Positions 50,218 to 57,698 of a stretch of 64,000 bases of DNA are shown one piece after another. A program made the position numbers and the translations under genes. The DNA is from Oceanihabitans sp. 2_MG-2023 (lineage in GTDB: Bacteria; Bacteroidota; Bacteroidia; Flavobacteriales; Flavobacteriaceae): positions 248,001 through 312,000 of the forward strand of contig NZ_JAUOQT010000001.1 of NCBI RefSeq assembly GCF_030547245.1, read 5' to 3'. The number at the start of each line of letters is the position of its first letter. The stretch's first letter is position 1. The notes beneath the pieces are model-generated. The model saw only the letters and a program-made list of their open reading frames with translations. It did not search any database and was not told where the DNA came from.

Positions 50218-52401
50218 TTAAAATTTTAATGTAGCTCCTACTAAGAAATTTCTAGTTGCTTGGGGAAAATACCCAGCGCCTTCAATAGTTGTAGTTTCAT
50301 CAGGTACAGACCATGTATCATCATAGGTATAATAATAACCGTTTGAAATATACTCTTCATTAAAAATGTTATTCACTAATGCAGTAAATGTAATAGACTT
50401 TACAAATGCATTGGTTTCTAATTGATAAGAAACATTAAAATCATTTACAAAATAACTATCTAATTTAGATGCTTCACTATCTGTGTTTCCCATATATTGC
50501 TCTCCTACATGTTTAGTTAGCAGTGCTAAATCTAGGCCTTTAACTGGATTAAAAACTAAGGCATTAGACAACACAAACTCTGGTGAAAAAGAAATATTTG
50601 TTTTACCTAAATCTGTTAAAGCGCCATCTCTATTTACAACAGTACTTTTATTTTTGTTAGAACTAACAGTTATAGCAGGTTGTATGGTTAACCATTTTAA
50701 AGGTTTTACTGCTGCTTCTACTTCTAAACCTAATCGATAACTTTCACCACTATTAGTTCGTACTGGATTACCTACATTGTCTCTTTCTCCGGTAAGCACT
50801 AATTGTTCATTATACAACATGAAGTACAAATTGGTATTAATACTAAATATTTCTGATTGATGTCTGTAACCTAATTCAAAATCATTTAATTGTTCTGGGT
50901 TAACAGTTTCATTGTTTTCAAAATCATCTCTATTTGGTTCTCTATTCGCTCTTGCATAAGAGAAGTATACGTTATCGTTAGTATTTAATGCATAGGTAAT
51001 TCCTACTTTAGGATTGAAAAAACTATAATTTTCATCAATTAATAATGGAACTCTATCGGAGGTTAAACCTGTTGTTTTATAATCTACAAATCGCAATTGC
51101 AAATCTCCAAAAAGGGAAATTTTTTCATTTAATTTAACGGTTGCTTTAGTAAAAAAACTGGCATCTTTTTTCTTTCCATTTCCGTCGTAATAGGTATCGT
51201 TTATTTCACTAGAGCTTGCATTTCTTGCCCAAATAATTTCGCCAAAATGATCTCCATCATAAGCACTATAACTTCCGCCAAAAAGCATATCTAACTTATT
51301 TTTCTTAAAATTTGCATTGGCATTTACTACATAAAAATCGTTATCTAACCAACGTCTTCGTATTAAATCTGTCGTATTAATGGTTTCGCCTCCTAGAGTT
51401 ACTTCATCTAAATCATAATCGGCAAAATCTTCATCTTCTTTATACTGCTCAAAGTATCCTTTACCATGCGTATAATTTAAACTTAAATTTGTTGACCAAT
51501 AATTATTTATACGTTCTGTGTAATGTAACTGATAATGGTCTTGCTTGTAGTTATCTTCTTCATTTTCGTGAAAACGTGTATTGCCATTTTCATCGGTGTA
51601 CATTCCTGCAACATTGAATGTTCTGTCGTCTTTTAAAACATCTAAATCTTCCAAACCATACCAAGATTGATACGTTACTTCGTGACCACTAAATGTAATT
51701 GCTTTAATTAAGCGATTATCGTCAACATAAGCACCTTGTAAGAAATAAGATTTAAGATCTGAAGTAGCTCTATCTATATAACCATCTGATTTTATTTGCG
51801 ATAAGCGACCTGCAATTTCAAAATGATTATTTAATTTCCCTGTACTAAACTTCACGTTGTGTTTCCTGGTATTGTAACTACCAAAAGAATTAGAAATTTC
51901 ACCATTAGCAACTTCGGAAACAGCATCTGTTAACACATTAATACTTGCTCCAAAAGCACCAGAGCCATTGGTAGATGTACCAACACCACGTTGTAGCTGC
52001 AAACTTTCTACCGAGGAAGCAAAATCTCCTAGATTTACCCAAAAAGTCCCTAACGATTCTGCATCGTTATAAGGTATACCATTAAGTGTAATATTAGTAG
52101 ATTGTGCATTAATACCACGAACACGAATATACGTGTAACCAACTCCTGCTCCAGCATCTGTTGTGGTAACTACAGATGGTAAAAAATTAAGTAACACAGG
52201 AATATCTTGCCCTAAATTTCGCTTAGCAAGGTCTTCTTTACTAACATTTGTATGTGTAATTGGAGAAGTAGCATTTACACGAACGGCTTTTACTAGAACT
52301 TCATCTAGCTGCTCTGTTTTAGTAGAGTCTTGTTTTTTTTCTTGTGCATTAGCACGGACTGTTAACACTAAAAGTGTTAAAAAAAGAAATAGGTTTTTCA
52401 T
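50218..52401 (-). CDS. TonB-dependent receptor under TPP riboswitch control (putative thiamine transporter)
   Basis: 727 residues. Signal peptide ending RANAQ (about residue 20), a short TonB-box region (EQLDEVLVKAVRV), plug domain about 45-155 (VLLNFLPSVVTTTDAGAGVGYTYIRVRGINAQSTNITLNGIPYND), and a 22-strand type barrel to the final aromatic residue (FLVGATLKF). No N-terminal carboxypeptidase-like domain. Moves scarce ligands across the outer membrane. The leader contains a TPP riboswitch (52607-52757), so the ligand is very likely thiamine or a derivative; this matches the OMR1-type receptors described for Bacteroidota THI elements. Ends at a strong terminator. Confidence 0.9.
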   Translation of the reverse strand: MKNLFLFLTLLVLTVRANAQEKKQDSTKTEQLDEVLVKAVRVNATSPITHTNVSKEDLAKRNLGQDIPVLLNFLPSVVTTTDAGAGVGYTYIRVRGINAQSTNITLNGIPYNDAESLGTFWVNLGDFASSVESLQLQRGVGTSTNGSGAFGASINVLTDAVSEVANGEISNSFGSYNTRKHNVKFSTGKLNNHFEIAGRLSQIKSDGYIDRATSDLKSYFLQGAYVDDNRLIKAITFSGHEVTYQSWYGLEDLDVLKDDRTFNVAGMYTDENGNTRFHENEEDNYKQDHYQLHYTERINNYWSTNLSLNYTHGKGYFEQYKEDEDFADYDLDEVTLGGETINTTDLIRRRWLDNDFYVVNANANFKKNKLDMLFGGSYSAYDGDHFGEIIWARNASSSEINDTYYDGNGKKKDASFFTKATVKLNEKISLFGDLQLRFVDYKTTGLTSDRVPLLIDENYSFFNPKVGITYALNTNDNVYFSYARANREPNRDDFENNETVNPEQLNDFELGYRHQSEIFSINTNLYFMLYNEQLVLTGERDNVGNPVRTNSGESYRLGLEVEAAVKPLKWLTIQPAITVSSNKNKSTVVNRDGALTDLGKTNISFSPEFVLSNALVFNPVKGLDLALLTKHVGEQYMGNTDSEASKLDSYFVNDFNVSYQLETNAFVKSITFTALVNNIFNEEYISNGYYYTYDDTWSVPDETTTIEGAGYFPQATRNFLVGATLKF

Positions 52402-52606
52402 TACGATTATGTTTTATAATCGAATAAAAAGAGGTAATTATTCTTTTGTTATTAATTGATTTTGTTTGAGCGTATAAACGAATACGATATTAAAATGTTT
52501 CTTTTATTTTAAATCATTACATGCATAATTGTATACATAGTCAAATTTAGAATTAAAATTAACATGGTTAACTTTATCATACTCGCTAAAAATATCTTTA
52601 AGACAT

Positions 52607-52757
52607 TTTCTTAACGCTCGCATTCCTAAACAGCATTACCTGTTCTAGGTTCAATGGGTATGATCTCAGCCAAAAAGATTTTTGAATTTTGAATTTTTGA
52701 TTTATGATTTTTTGAATTTATGAATTCAACAATCTCCAATCCTTTAAGCACCCCTTT
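52607..52757 (-). promoter_or_regulatory. TPP (thiamine pyrophosphate) riboswitch
   Basis: On the minus strand: AAAAAAGGGGTGC (P2 5' side), an AT-rich extended P3 arm (AGATTGTTGAATT paired with AATTCAAAAATCT, one mismatch), GGCTGAGATCATACCC (the CUGAGA core and P2 3' side), then GAACCTAGAACAGGTAATGC and AGGAATGCG (P4/P5 and the conserved 3' end). All sequence-conserved parts of the THI element are present. TPP binding should reduce expression of the TonB-dependent receptor downstream. The 205 bp between it and the ATG hold the expression platform; I see no clear U-run terminator there, which suggests control of translation. Confidence 0.93.
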
Positions 52758-52770
52758 TTTGAGAACGATG

Positions 52771-52778
52771 CAAATGTA
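52771..52778 (-). promoter_or_regulatory. Putative -7 element TACATTTG of the riboswitch transcript
   Basis: Minus-strand match to TAnnTTTG, 16 bases before the GGGGTGC of the riboswitch, so the mRNA would begin just upstream of the aptamer. Confidence 0.5.
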
Positions 52779-52838
52779 ATGACGAATTATGAATTAATAA
52801 AGACTTCTTGTTACAATTTTATAAAAAAAAGAAAGTAT

Positions 52839-53246
52839 TTAATCTAGGTTTGGTTTTTTTCTGTTTGCTTTCTTTTCAGAATTTACGCGTTTAGATTTTA
52901 AGCGTTTTATTTTTACTGCTTTAGGGATCTTAGTTGGTTTTCTTCTTTTAGGAACCACTAATCCTTCTTTAATTATTTGAAGGAATCTTTTTATGGCTAT
53001 TTGTTTGTTTTTATGCTGACTTCTACTTTCTCCACATTGAAAAAGAAGTACATTTTCTTTTGTAAGTCTAGCATGTAGTTTTATTTTTAAACGTTGCTTT
53101 TGGTCTTCATTTAATACCTGAGAATCCTCTAAATTAAATGTAAGTTCTATTTTTGAAGAGACTTTATTTACATGTTGTCCTCCAGCACCAGAACTCCGTA
53201 TTGCTTTAAACCTTAATTCGTGTATTAACTGTTGTTCATGAAACAT
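52839..53246 (-). CDS. arfB: Peptidyl-tRNA hydrolase ArfB (ribosome rescue)
   Basis: 135 residues. Contains the release-factor GGQ loop SSGAGGQHVNKVSSKIEL and the basic C-terminal tail (RRKPTKIPKAVKIKRLKSKRVNSEKKANRKK) that enters the mRNA channel of stalled ribosomes. It frees nascent chains on non-stop complexes. Last gene of a seven-gene operon; its ATG overlaps the stop of the DUF4301 gene by one base. Confidence 0.93.
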   Translation of the reverse strand: MFHEQQLIHELRFKAIRSSGAGGQHVNKVSSKIELTFNLEDSQVLNEDQKQRLKIKLHARLTKENVLLFQCGESRSQHKNKQIAIKRFLQIIKEGLVVPKRRKPTKIPKAVKIKRLKSKRVNSEKKANRKKPNLD

Positions 53247-54802
53247 TAGTCGTTTATTTGATGTGCCGCTTTTAACAAGTCTGTTACAGTTTTTACTGGA
53301 TTAAAAGTAATTAGTGGTACTTCTACAAAAATGGTATTCCAATATGCCATAGCGCCATTCCAAAGTCCAGGAAGCTCTAAAGCTTTTAAGTCTTTTCCTG
53401 TTTTGGTTTTCATAGTAATAAACCCTGTTTTGGGGTCTACAAATTTATTCAAATCAAATTTTTCGCCTTTATAGTTTTTAATACCACAAACAAGGTCTAC
53501 AGGATTAAAATGGGTTGCATTTTTTAATATTCTTTTTTGTGTTTTATTCTTTTTATCAATTTGTGCAGACTCTACAATTTGAAGGGAGATATTGCCACTT
53601 TCATCTTTGATCCAAAATGGTCCTCCTCCTGGTTCTCCTTCATTTTTCACCATACCACAAATTCGAATTGGACGATTTAATTTTTCCTTTAGATATTCAA
53701 TTTGATAGGTTTCAGAATATTTTTCAAACTCTATATTAATTACAACATGTAGTTTATTCTTTAAAAATTCTGCTATACTAATTAGCTCTTTTTCCGAAAG
53801 GGTATTGCATTCTAATTTTTCTAAATAAGCAAATGCTTGTTCTTGTAATTCTATTAATAAACCACCAAGCATTTTCTTATATTCTGCGACTTCATTTTCA
53901 TATTTAGAAACTACTATATTATCTATATTTTTAATAAAAATAACATCGGCATCTAGTTTATTTAAGTTATTTAAAAGTGCGCCATGACCAGAAGGTCTAA
54001 ACAGCAAATCGCCATTATCTTCTCTAAAAGCATCATTTTTTGGTGTTACAGCAACGGTGTCTGTAGATTGGCATTGGTATGAAAATGATATATTAAATTT
54101 AGTCTTCGTTTTTGCTTTTACAATTTCTTCTACTCGTTTAAACTCAGCATCAAAAATATTTTTATGTTTTTCCGAAATGGTAAAATGTAAGTCTGCTTCA
54201 TTATTTGAAGAAGCATAAAGTGCGGATTCAAATAAATGTTCTTCAAAAGCTGTAGATACATGATCTTTATATTGATGAAAAGGTAGTAATCCTTTAGGAT
54301 AAAAACCATAATTAAGCTTTTCTGGTTCTAACATGGTTTTAATAAATTCTAACTTTTTTTCATCTTGCGTAAGGGAGTTAAAATTTGAGATAAGCGATTT
54401 AACTTTGTCAAGAACTTGTCCGTAAAAAGGAAACTTTTCTACACCTACCAAAAACAAAGATAACTCTGTAGCTTTATTTCTATTAATGTATGAATTAACA
54501 CTTTCTTTATTTACATCATATTCTTTTATAAATTGAAACAAGAATTTAAACATTCTTGTTGCAGCTCCAGAAGCAGGAACAAATTTAAGAATAGATTTCT
54601 GGTTTCTTTTATCTTCGAAAAATTGAATTGCTTTCTTTTTTTCTGTTTCCGATAACTTTAAAATACCATTACCAATATTTGCAGCATCTTTTAAATTTAC
54701 AAATGGAATTCCATTTTTAAAAAGTTGTATTTGAGCATTAACTTTTTCTAAAGTAAGGTTTTTAGATGCTATTTGTAGTTTATCTTTTTCTGTAAATTTC
54801 AC
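53246..54802 (-). CDS. DUF4301 family protein
   Basis: 518 residues. FVPASGAATRMFKFLF near residue 75, FTISEKHKNIF, VTPKNDAFREDNGDLLFRPSGHGALL near 250-270 and a second half with GGGPFWIKDESG. The pattern (GxxTRM..., RPGGHGAL-like) recalls nucleotidyltransferase-type sugar-nucleotide pyrophosphorylases, and DUF4301 is described only as unknown; enzymatic role not established. Overlaps the NadR-like kinase gene by 4 bp and arfB by 1 bp. Confidence 0.82.
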   Translation of the reverse strand: MKFTEKDKLQIASKNLTLEKVNAQIQLFKNGIPFVNLKDAANIGNGILKLSETEKKKAIQFFEDKRNQKSILKFVPASGAATRMFKFLFQFIKEYDVNKESVNSYINRNKATELSLFLVGVEKFPFYGQVLDKVKSLISNFNSLTQDEKKLEFIKTMLEPEKLNYGFYPKGLLPFHQYKDHVSTAFEEHLFESALYASSNNEADLHFTISEKHKNIFDAEFKRVEEIVKAKTKTKFNISFSYQCQSTDTVAVTPKNDAFREDNGDLLFRPSGHGALLNNLNKLDADVIFIKNIDNIVVSKYENEVAEYKKMLGGLLIELQEQAFAYLEKLECNTLSEKELISIAEFLKNKLHVVINIEFEKYSETYQIEYLKEKLNRPIRICGMVKNEGEPGGGPFWIKDESGNISLQIVESAQIDKKNKTQKRILKNATHFNPVDLVCGIKNYKGEKFDLNKFVDPKTGFITMKTKTGKDLKALELPGLWNGAMAYWNTIFVEVPLITFNPVKTVTDLLKAAHQIND

Positions 54803-55368
54803 TTCTTTCTATTTAATAATTCATCAATATGTTTTACTGCCATATCTAAACGAGTTTTCTTATCTCCTTTTAGCAAAACATAGGGTCTATTATATTTTAT
54901 TAATGTTTCTTGAAATGCATTGAACATACTTAAACGTTCTTCTGGTTTATCTCTTAAATCATCTGCTTCCCAAGGAGTGTCAATATACGTTAAAAAGTAT
55001 AAATCATATTTATTTTCTAGTGCATATTTTTCAAGAATAGGATCACAAATCCCTGAATAATAAGTTTCTGAATACACTTTAGTTTCCAGTAAATCGGTAT
55101 CGCAAATTAATACAGAATCTGTTTTTTTAGCTAAAGCATTTTCTAATTTAATTTGCCCAATAGCAATTGGCAGCAAATCTTTAGGCTCGCAAGTTTTACG
55201 TTCATTATTCCATTTATCTTGCAGGTATTCTCTAGCATATTCGGGTGTCCAGACCGAATTGTAATATCTTGCTAATTGTCTTGAAAGTGTTGTTTTTCCA
55301 GTCGATTCCGGTCCAAACAAAACTACTTTTATACAGTTACTTGCTTCTTGTTTAAGCTTTTCTTCCAT
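54799..55368 (-). CDS. NadR-like nucleoside kinase (AAA/P-loop)
   Basis: 189 residues. Walker A GPESTGKTT near 18-26, then LARYYNSVWTPEYAREYL, CDTDLLETKVYSETY and LRDKPEERLSMF, all as in the ribosylnicotinamide kinase domain of NadR. The NadR nucleotidyltransferase half is missing. The gene overlaps the PnuC-family transporter gene by 40 bp, fitting trapping of an imported substrate by phosphorylation. In NAD salvage the substrate is nicotinamide riboside; here the thiamine context makes thiamine or hydroxyethylthiazole a rival substrate (inferred). Confidence 0.85.
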   Translation of the reverse strand: MEEKLKQEASNCIKVVLFGPESTGKTTLSRQLARYYNSVWTPEYAREYLQDKWNNERKTCEPKDLLPIAIGQIKLENALAKKTDSVLICDTDLLETKVYSETYYSGICDPILEKYALENKYDLYFLTYIDTPWEADDLRDKPEERLSMFNAFQETLIKYNRPYVLLKGDKKTRLDMAVKHIDELLNRKK

Positions 55369-55967
55369 GCTAAATATCCTAAAATTGCTATAATTGTAAA
55401 TCCAAAATACTGAAAACTGGTAAAGGTAAATCCTTTATAAAAATACAAAGGAATAGAAATAATATCACCAATAATCCAGTAGATCCAGTTTTCTATTTTA
55501 CGTTTTGCCATAAGCCACATTCCTACAAAAAACACAGCTGTTGTAACGGTATCTATGTATGCTACCCAACCATTCCATTTATCAAACGTTTTATAAATAA
55601 TAAATACAAAAACTAATGTTGCGAAAAAGATAGCTACACTTATTTTTTTTTCTTTATTGGTCGTTCTAGAAATTGGAGTAACATGACTAGCATCTACTTT
55701 TCGTGTCCAAATATACCAACCATATACACTCATAATAAAGTAATATGCATTAATCATCATGTCGCCTAAAAGTTGCCATTTTAATAATAAATACACGAAT
55801 ATACAGGTGCTTACCATTCCTGTTGGAAATACTAAAATATTGTTTTTTCTAGAAAACCAAACCGATAGAAATCCAAAAACAACTGCAACAATTTCTAATA
55901 CAATATCTAGTGTTTGGTAATCGGCATACTGCCCAAAAAGGAAATCAAAAATGTGGTTCATAATCAC
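55329..55967 (-). CDS. PnuC-family vitamin transporter (possible PnuT)
   Basis: 212 residues, about seven membrane helices. Family motifs: VFGFLSVWFSRKNNILVFPTGMVSTCIFVYLL, YGWYIWTRK, and WGxxDxxxT-like WNGWVAYIDTVTTAVFF followed by KRKIENWIYWIIGDIISIPLYFYKG. PnuC moves nicotinamide riboside, PnuT thiamine, PnuX riboflavin by facilitated diffusion. The upstream gene (YkoF-like thiamine-binding protein, 23-bp overlap) and the nearby TPP riboswitch favour the thiamine type; residues that decide specificity cannot be judged by eye. Confidence 0.88.
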   Translation of the reverse strand: MIMNHIFDFLFGQYADYQTLDIVLEIVAVVFGFLSVWFSRKNNILVFPTGMVSTCIFVYLLLKWQLLGDMMINAYYFIMSVYGWYIWTRKVDASHVTPISRTTNKEKKISVAIFFATLVFVFIIYKTFDKWNGWVAYIDTVTTAVFFVGMWLMAKRKIENWIYWIIGDIISIPLYFYKGFTFTSFQYFGFTIIAILGYLAWKKSLNKKQVTV

Positions 55968-56205
55968 TTCTATTGGTTTTAACTACCTTCATGGTTAGTA
56001 CCGAAATATCTACTTCTTGAAAAGAACGTTTTATCTCTTGTGTTAAGAAAGGCATCAAGGTATCGTAATCTCCAAAAATTTGTGTGCTTAACGGATTTTC
56101 TAAAACCTTAAATTCAGAATCTCGTAAAGCTTTAATAAATTGAATTACATGTTTTTCATAATCATCCTGTAAAGGAGAAAGAGTAAGATCTACAGATATT
56201 TCCAT
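55945..56205 (-). CDS. YkoF/MTH1187-family thiamine-binding protein
   Basis: 86 residues. MEISVDLTLSPLQDDYEKHVIQFIKALR ... ENPLSTQIFGDYDTLMPFLTQEIKRSF is the small ferredoxin-like fold of the MTH1187/YkoF family; YkoF binds thiamine. Single domain, cytoplasmic. It overlaps the PnuC-family gene by 23 bp, so both are translated together; this is one of the reasons to link that transporter to thiamine. Confidence 0.8.
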   Translation of the reverse strand: MEISVDLTLSPLQDDYEKHVIQFIKALRDSEFKVLENPLSTQIFGDYDTLMPFLTQEIKRSFQEVDISVLTMKVVKTNRSDYEPHF

Positions 56206-56212
56206 ATGTTTT

Positions 56213-56935
56213 TTATTTTTTTAATTGATTAAAGAAGGATTCATCTTCTTCAAAAGCTGTACCAATAACTACCAAATCGGCTCCTGCTTGGTATGCTGCA
56301 TCTAATTGTTCTTTACTACGTATTCCTCCTCCAACAATTATTGGAATTCCCAATTCTTCTTTTACTGCGCTAATAATAGAAGAAGGAATCGCTTTTTTAG
56401 CGCCACTTCCTGCTTCCAAATAAATAAGTCGCATACCAAGTAACTCGCCTGCTTTTGCTGTATCTACAATAGCTTGTTCATTATTAATTGGCATTGGTGC
56501 TGTTTGCGTAACTCGCTGTACAGCTGTTTCTTTTCCGTTTTCTATTAGCAAATAACCTGTTGGTATTACTTCTAAATTGGTATTTCTTAATTTAGAAACT
56601 GAGGCTATATGTTTTCCTATTAAATATTCCGGATTTCTTCCAGACAACAAAGACAAGTACAATATAGAATTAGCTTCATTGGTAATTTGCGATATATCTC
56701 CAGGGAATAAAACGATTGGTAAATTGCTATGCTTTTTTAATGCTATAACAAGGTTTTCGGTTGCAAATTCTTCCACAGTACTACCTCCAACAAAAATATG
56801 TGTCGCAATCGAATTGTTTAATTTTTGCATAAAACCATCTAAGCTTTCTGGTTTTGCTTTATCTGGATCCATTAAAACAGCTAGCAGTTTTTCACGCTTC
56901 TCAACAGCAGATAATATGTTTGGGTATAACTTCAT
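56213..56935 (-). CDS. Geranylgeranylglyceryl/heptaprenylglyceryl phosphate synthase
   Basis: 240 residues, TIM-barrel. LLAVLMDPDKAKPE (Mg-binding Asp), IFVGGSTVEE, ILYLSLLSGRNPEYLIGKH, IPTGYLLIENG, YLEAGSGA and IIVGGGIRSKEQLDAAYQAGADLVVIGTAFEE, the phosphate-binding end. Transfers a prenyl group to sn-glycerol-1-phosphate, the first step of archaeal-type ether lipids; bacterial members of the Bacteroidota branch exist, but their product's use is unclear. Abuts the Sfp-type gene with no gap. A UbiA-family gene at 37.1 kb might act next (inferred). Confidence 0.9.
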   Translation of the reverse strand: MKLYPNILSAVEKREKLLAVLMDPDKAKPESLDGFMQKLNNSIATHIFVGGSTVEEFATENLVIALKKHSNLPIVLFPGDISQITNEANSILYLSLLSGRNPEYLIGKHIASVSKLRNTNLEVIPTGYLLIENGKETAVQRVTQTAPMPINNEQAIVDTAKAGELLGMRLIYLEAGSGAKKAIPSSIISAVKEELGIPIIVGGGIRSKEQLDAAYQAGADLVVIGTAFEEDESFFNQLKK

Positions 56936-57565
56936 TTAGGCAGGCAATACATAAGCACAAGTAAAACCTTCAAACTCAAAAAAAGTAGTTTGGTATCTGT
57001 GTTTTGTTTCTTCATAATCAATCCAAGCAATTGTGGCAGCTTCTTCTACAGTAAATGGAATTACTAGAGTATGCTTCAAAAAACTTAAACCTGGAGTAGC
57101 AAACAATTTATATAAAGATTCTTTTATACACCAAATAACAGTTAGTTTATTAATGTAATTATCTGCCTTCTTATCTAAATAAATGTTTTCATAATCTAAA
57201 AACTTATGCGCGATAACTCCAATTTTCTCGCGTTGTTTTTCAATATCAATACCAACAACAGCATCACTTACTACAACTGCCGAAAACGTAAAAGAATGCG
57301 TTATAGAAATATGCTTACCATCTTTTAAATGCGGCTTACCATTTTCGTCATACATTAAATCTTGATCGGTATAACCAAAAGCTGCAAGTAAATGGCGAAC
57401 ACTTAGAAAACCGCGTCTATGCAGTTCACTTTTCATACTCAAAACGCGTTTCATATTCTCTGGTTTTAAAGTAATAGGATCCAGCAAATCTGTATAAGAT
57501 TCTGTAATCTTCCAGATTTTAACAGTAGTTTGTGAGTTTGGTGTAAGAGTTTTATAAATAGGCAT
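56936..57565 (-). CDS. 4'-phosphopantetheinyl transferase superfamily protein
   Basis: 209 residues, two-domain Sfp type. ISITHSFTFSAVVVSDAVVGIDIEKQREK has the Mg-binding VGIDIE, and WCIKESLYKLFATPGLSF the WxxKEAxxK motif. It activates acyl or peptidyl carrier proteins by attaching phosphopantetheine. Whether it serves the fatty-acid ACP or a specialised carrier is unknown; no such carrier is in the window. First gene of the seven-gene operon. Confidence 0.9.
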   Translation of the reverse strand: MPIYKTLTPNSQTTVKIWKITESYTDLLDPITLKPENMKRVLSMKSELHRRGFLSVRHLLAAFGYTDQDLMYDENGKPHLKDGKHISITHSFTFSAVVVSDAVVGIDIEKQREKIGVIAHKFLDYENIYLDKKADNYINKLTVIWCIKESLYKLFATPGLSFLKHTLVIPFTVEEAATIAWIDYEETKHRYQTTFFEFEGFTCAYVLPA

Positions 57566-57588
57566 TTAATATTCTAAAAGTTATTAGT

Positions 57589-57596
57589 TATCTTTG
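57589..57596 (+). promoter_or_regulatory. ahcY: Putative -7 element TATCTTTG of ahcY
   Basis: Match to TAnnTTTG, about 100 bases before the ahcY ATG. A short hairpin TCGCC-TTA-GGCGA (57599-57611) and a repeated GCGAATTT (57608, 57634) follow directly. Confidence 0.42.
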
Positions 57597-57698
57597 CATC
57601 GCCTTAGGCGAATTTGGCATTTAATGATATAGCGAATTTAGTTATTTAAGCCATAAACCCAAAGGCAAGTACAATTTTAAAACAAGATAAAAAATAAT

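Noticed and set aside
52680-52740. Repeated TTTTGAATTT units, first taken as a possible CRISPR or tandem repeat
   Set aside because: Repeat units are too short and irregular, without spacers; they form the P3 arm of the TPP riboswitch.
54799-55967. Simple assignment as a nicotinamide riboside salvage pair
   Set aside because: Not excluded, but the overlapping thiamine-binding protein gene and the adjacent TPP riboswitch favour thiamine; reported as an open question.
57597-57698. SAH or SAM riboswitch upstream of ahcY
   Set aside because: No conserved core of any such riboswitch was found in the 100-base leader.
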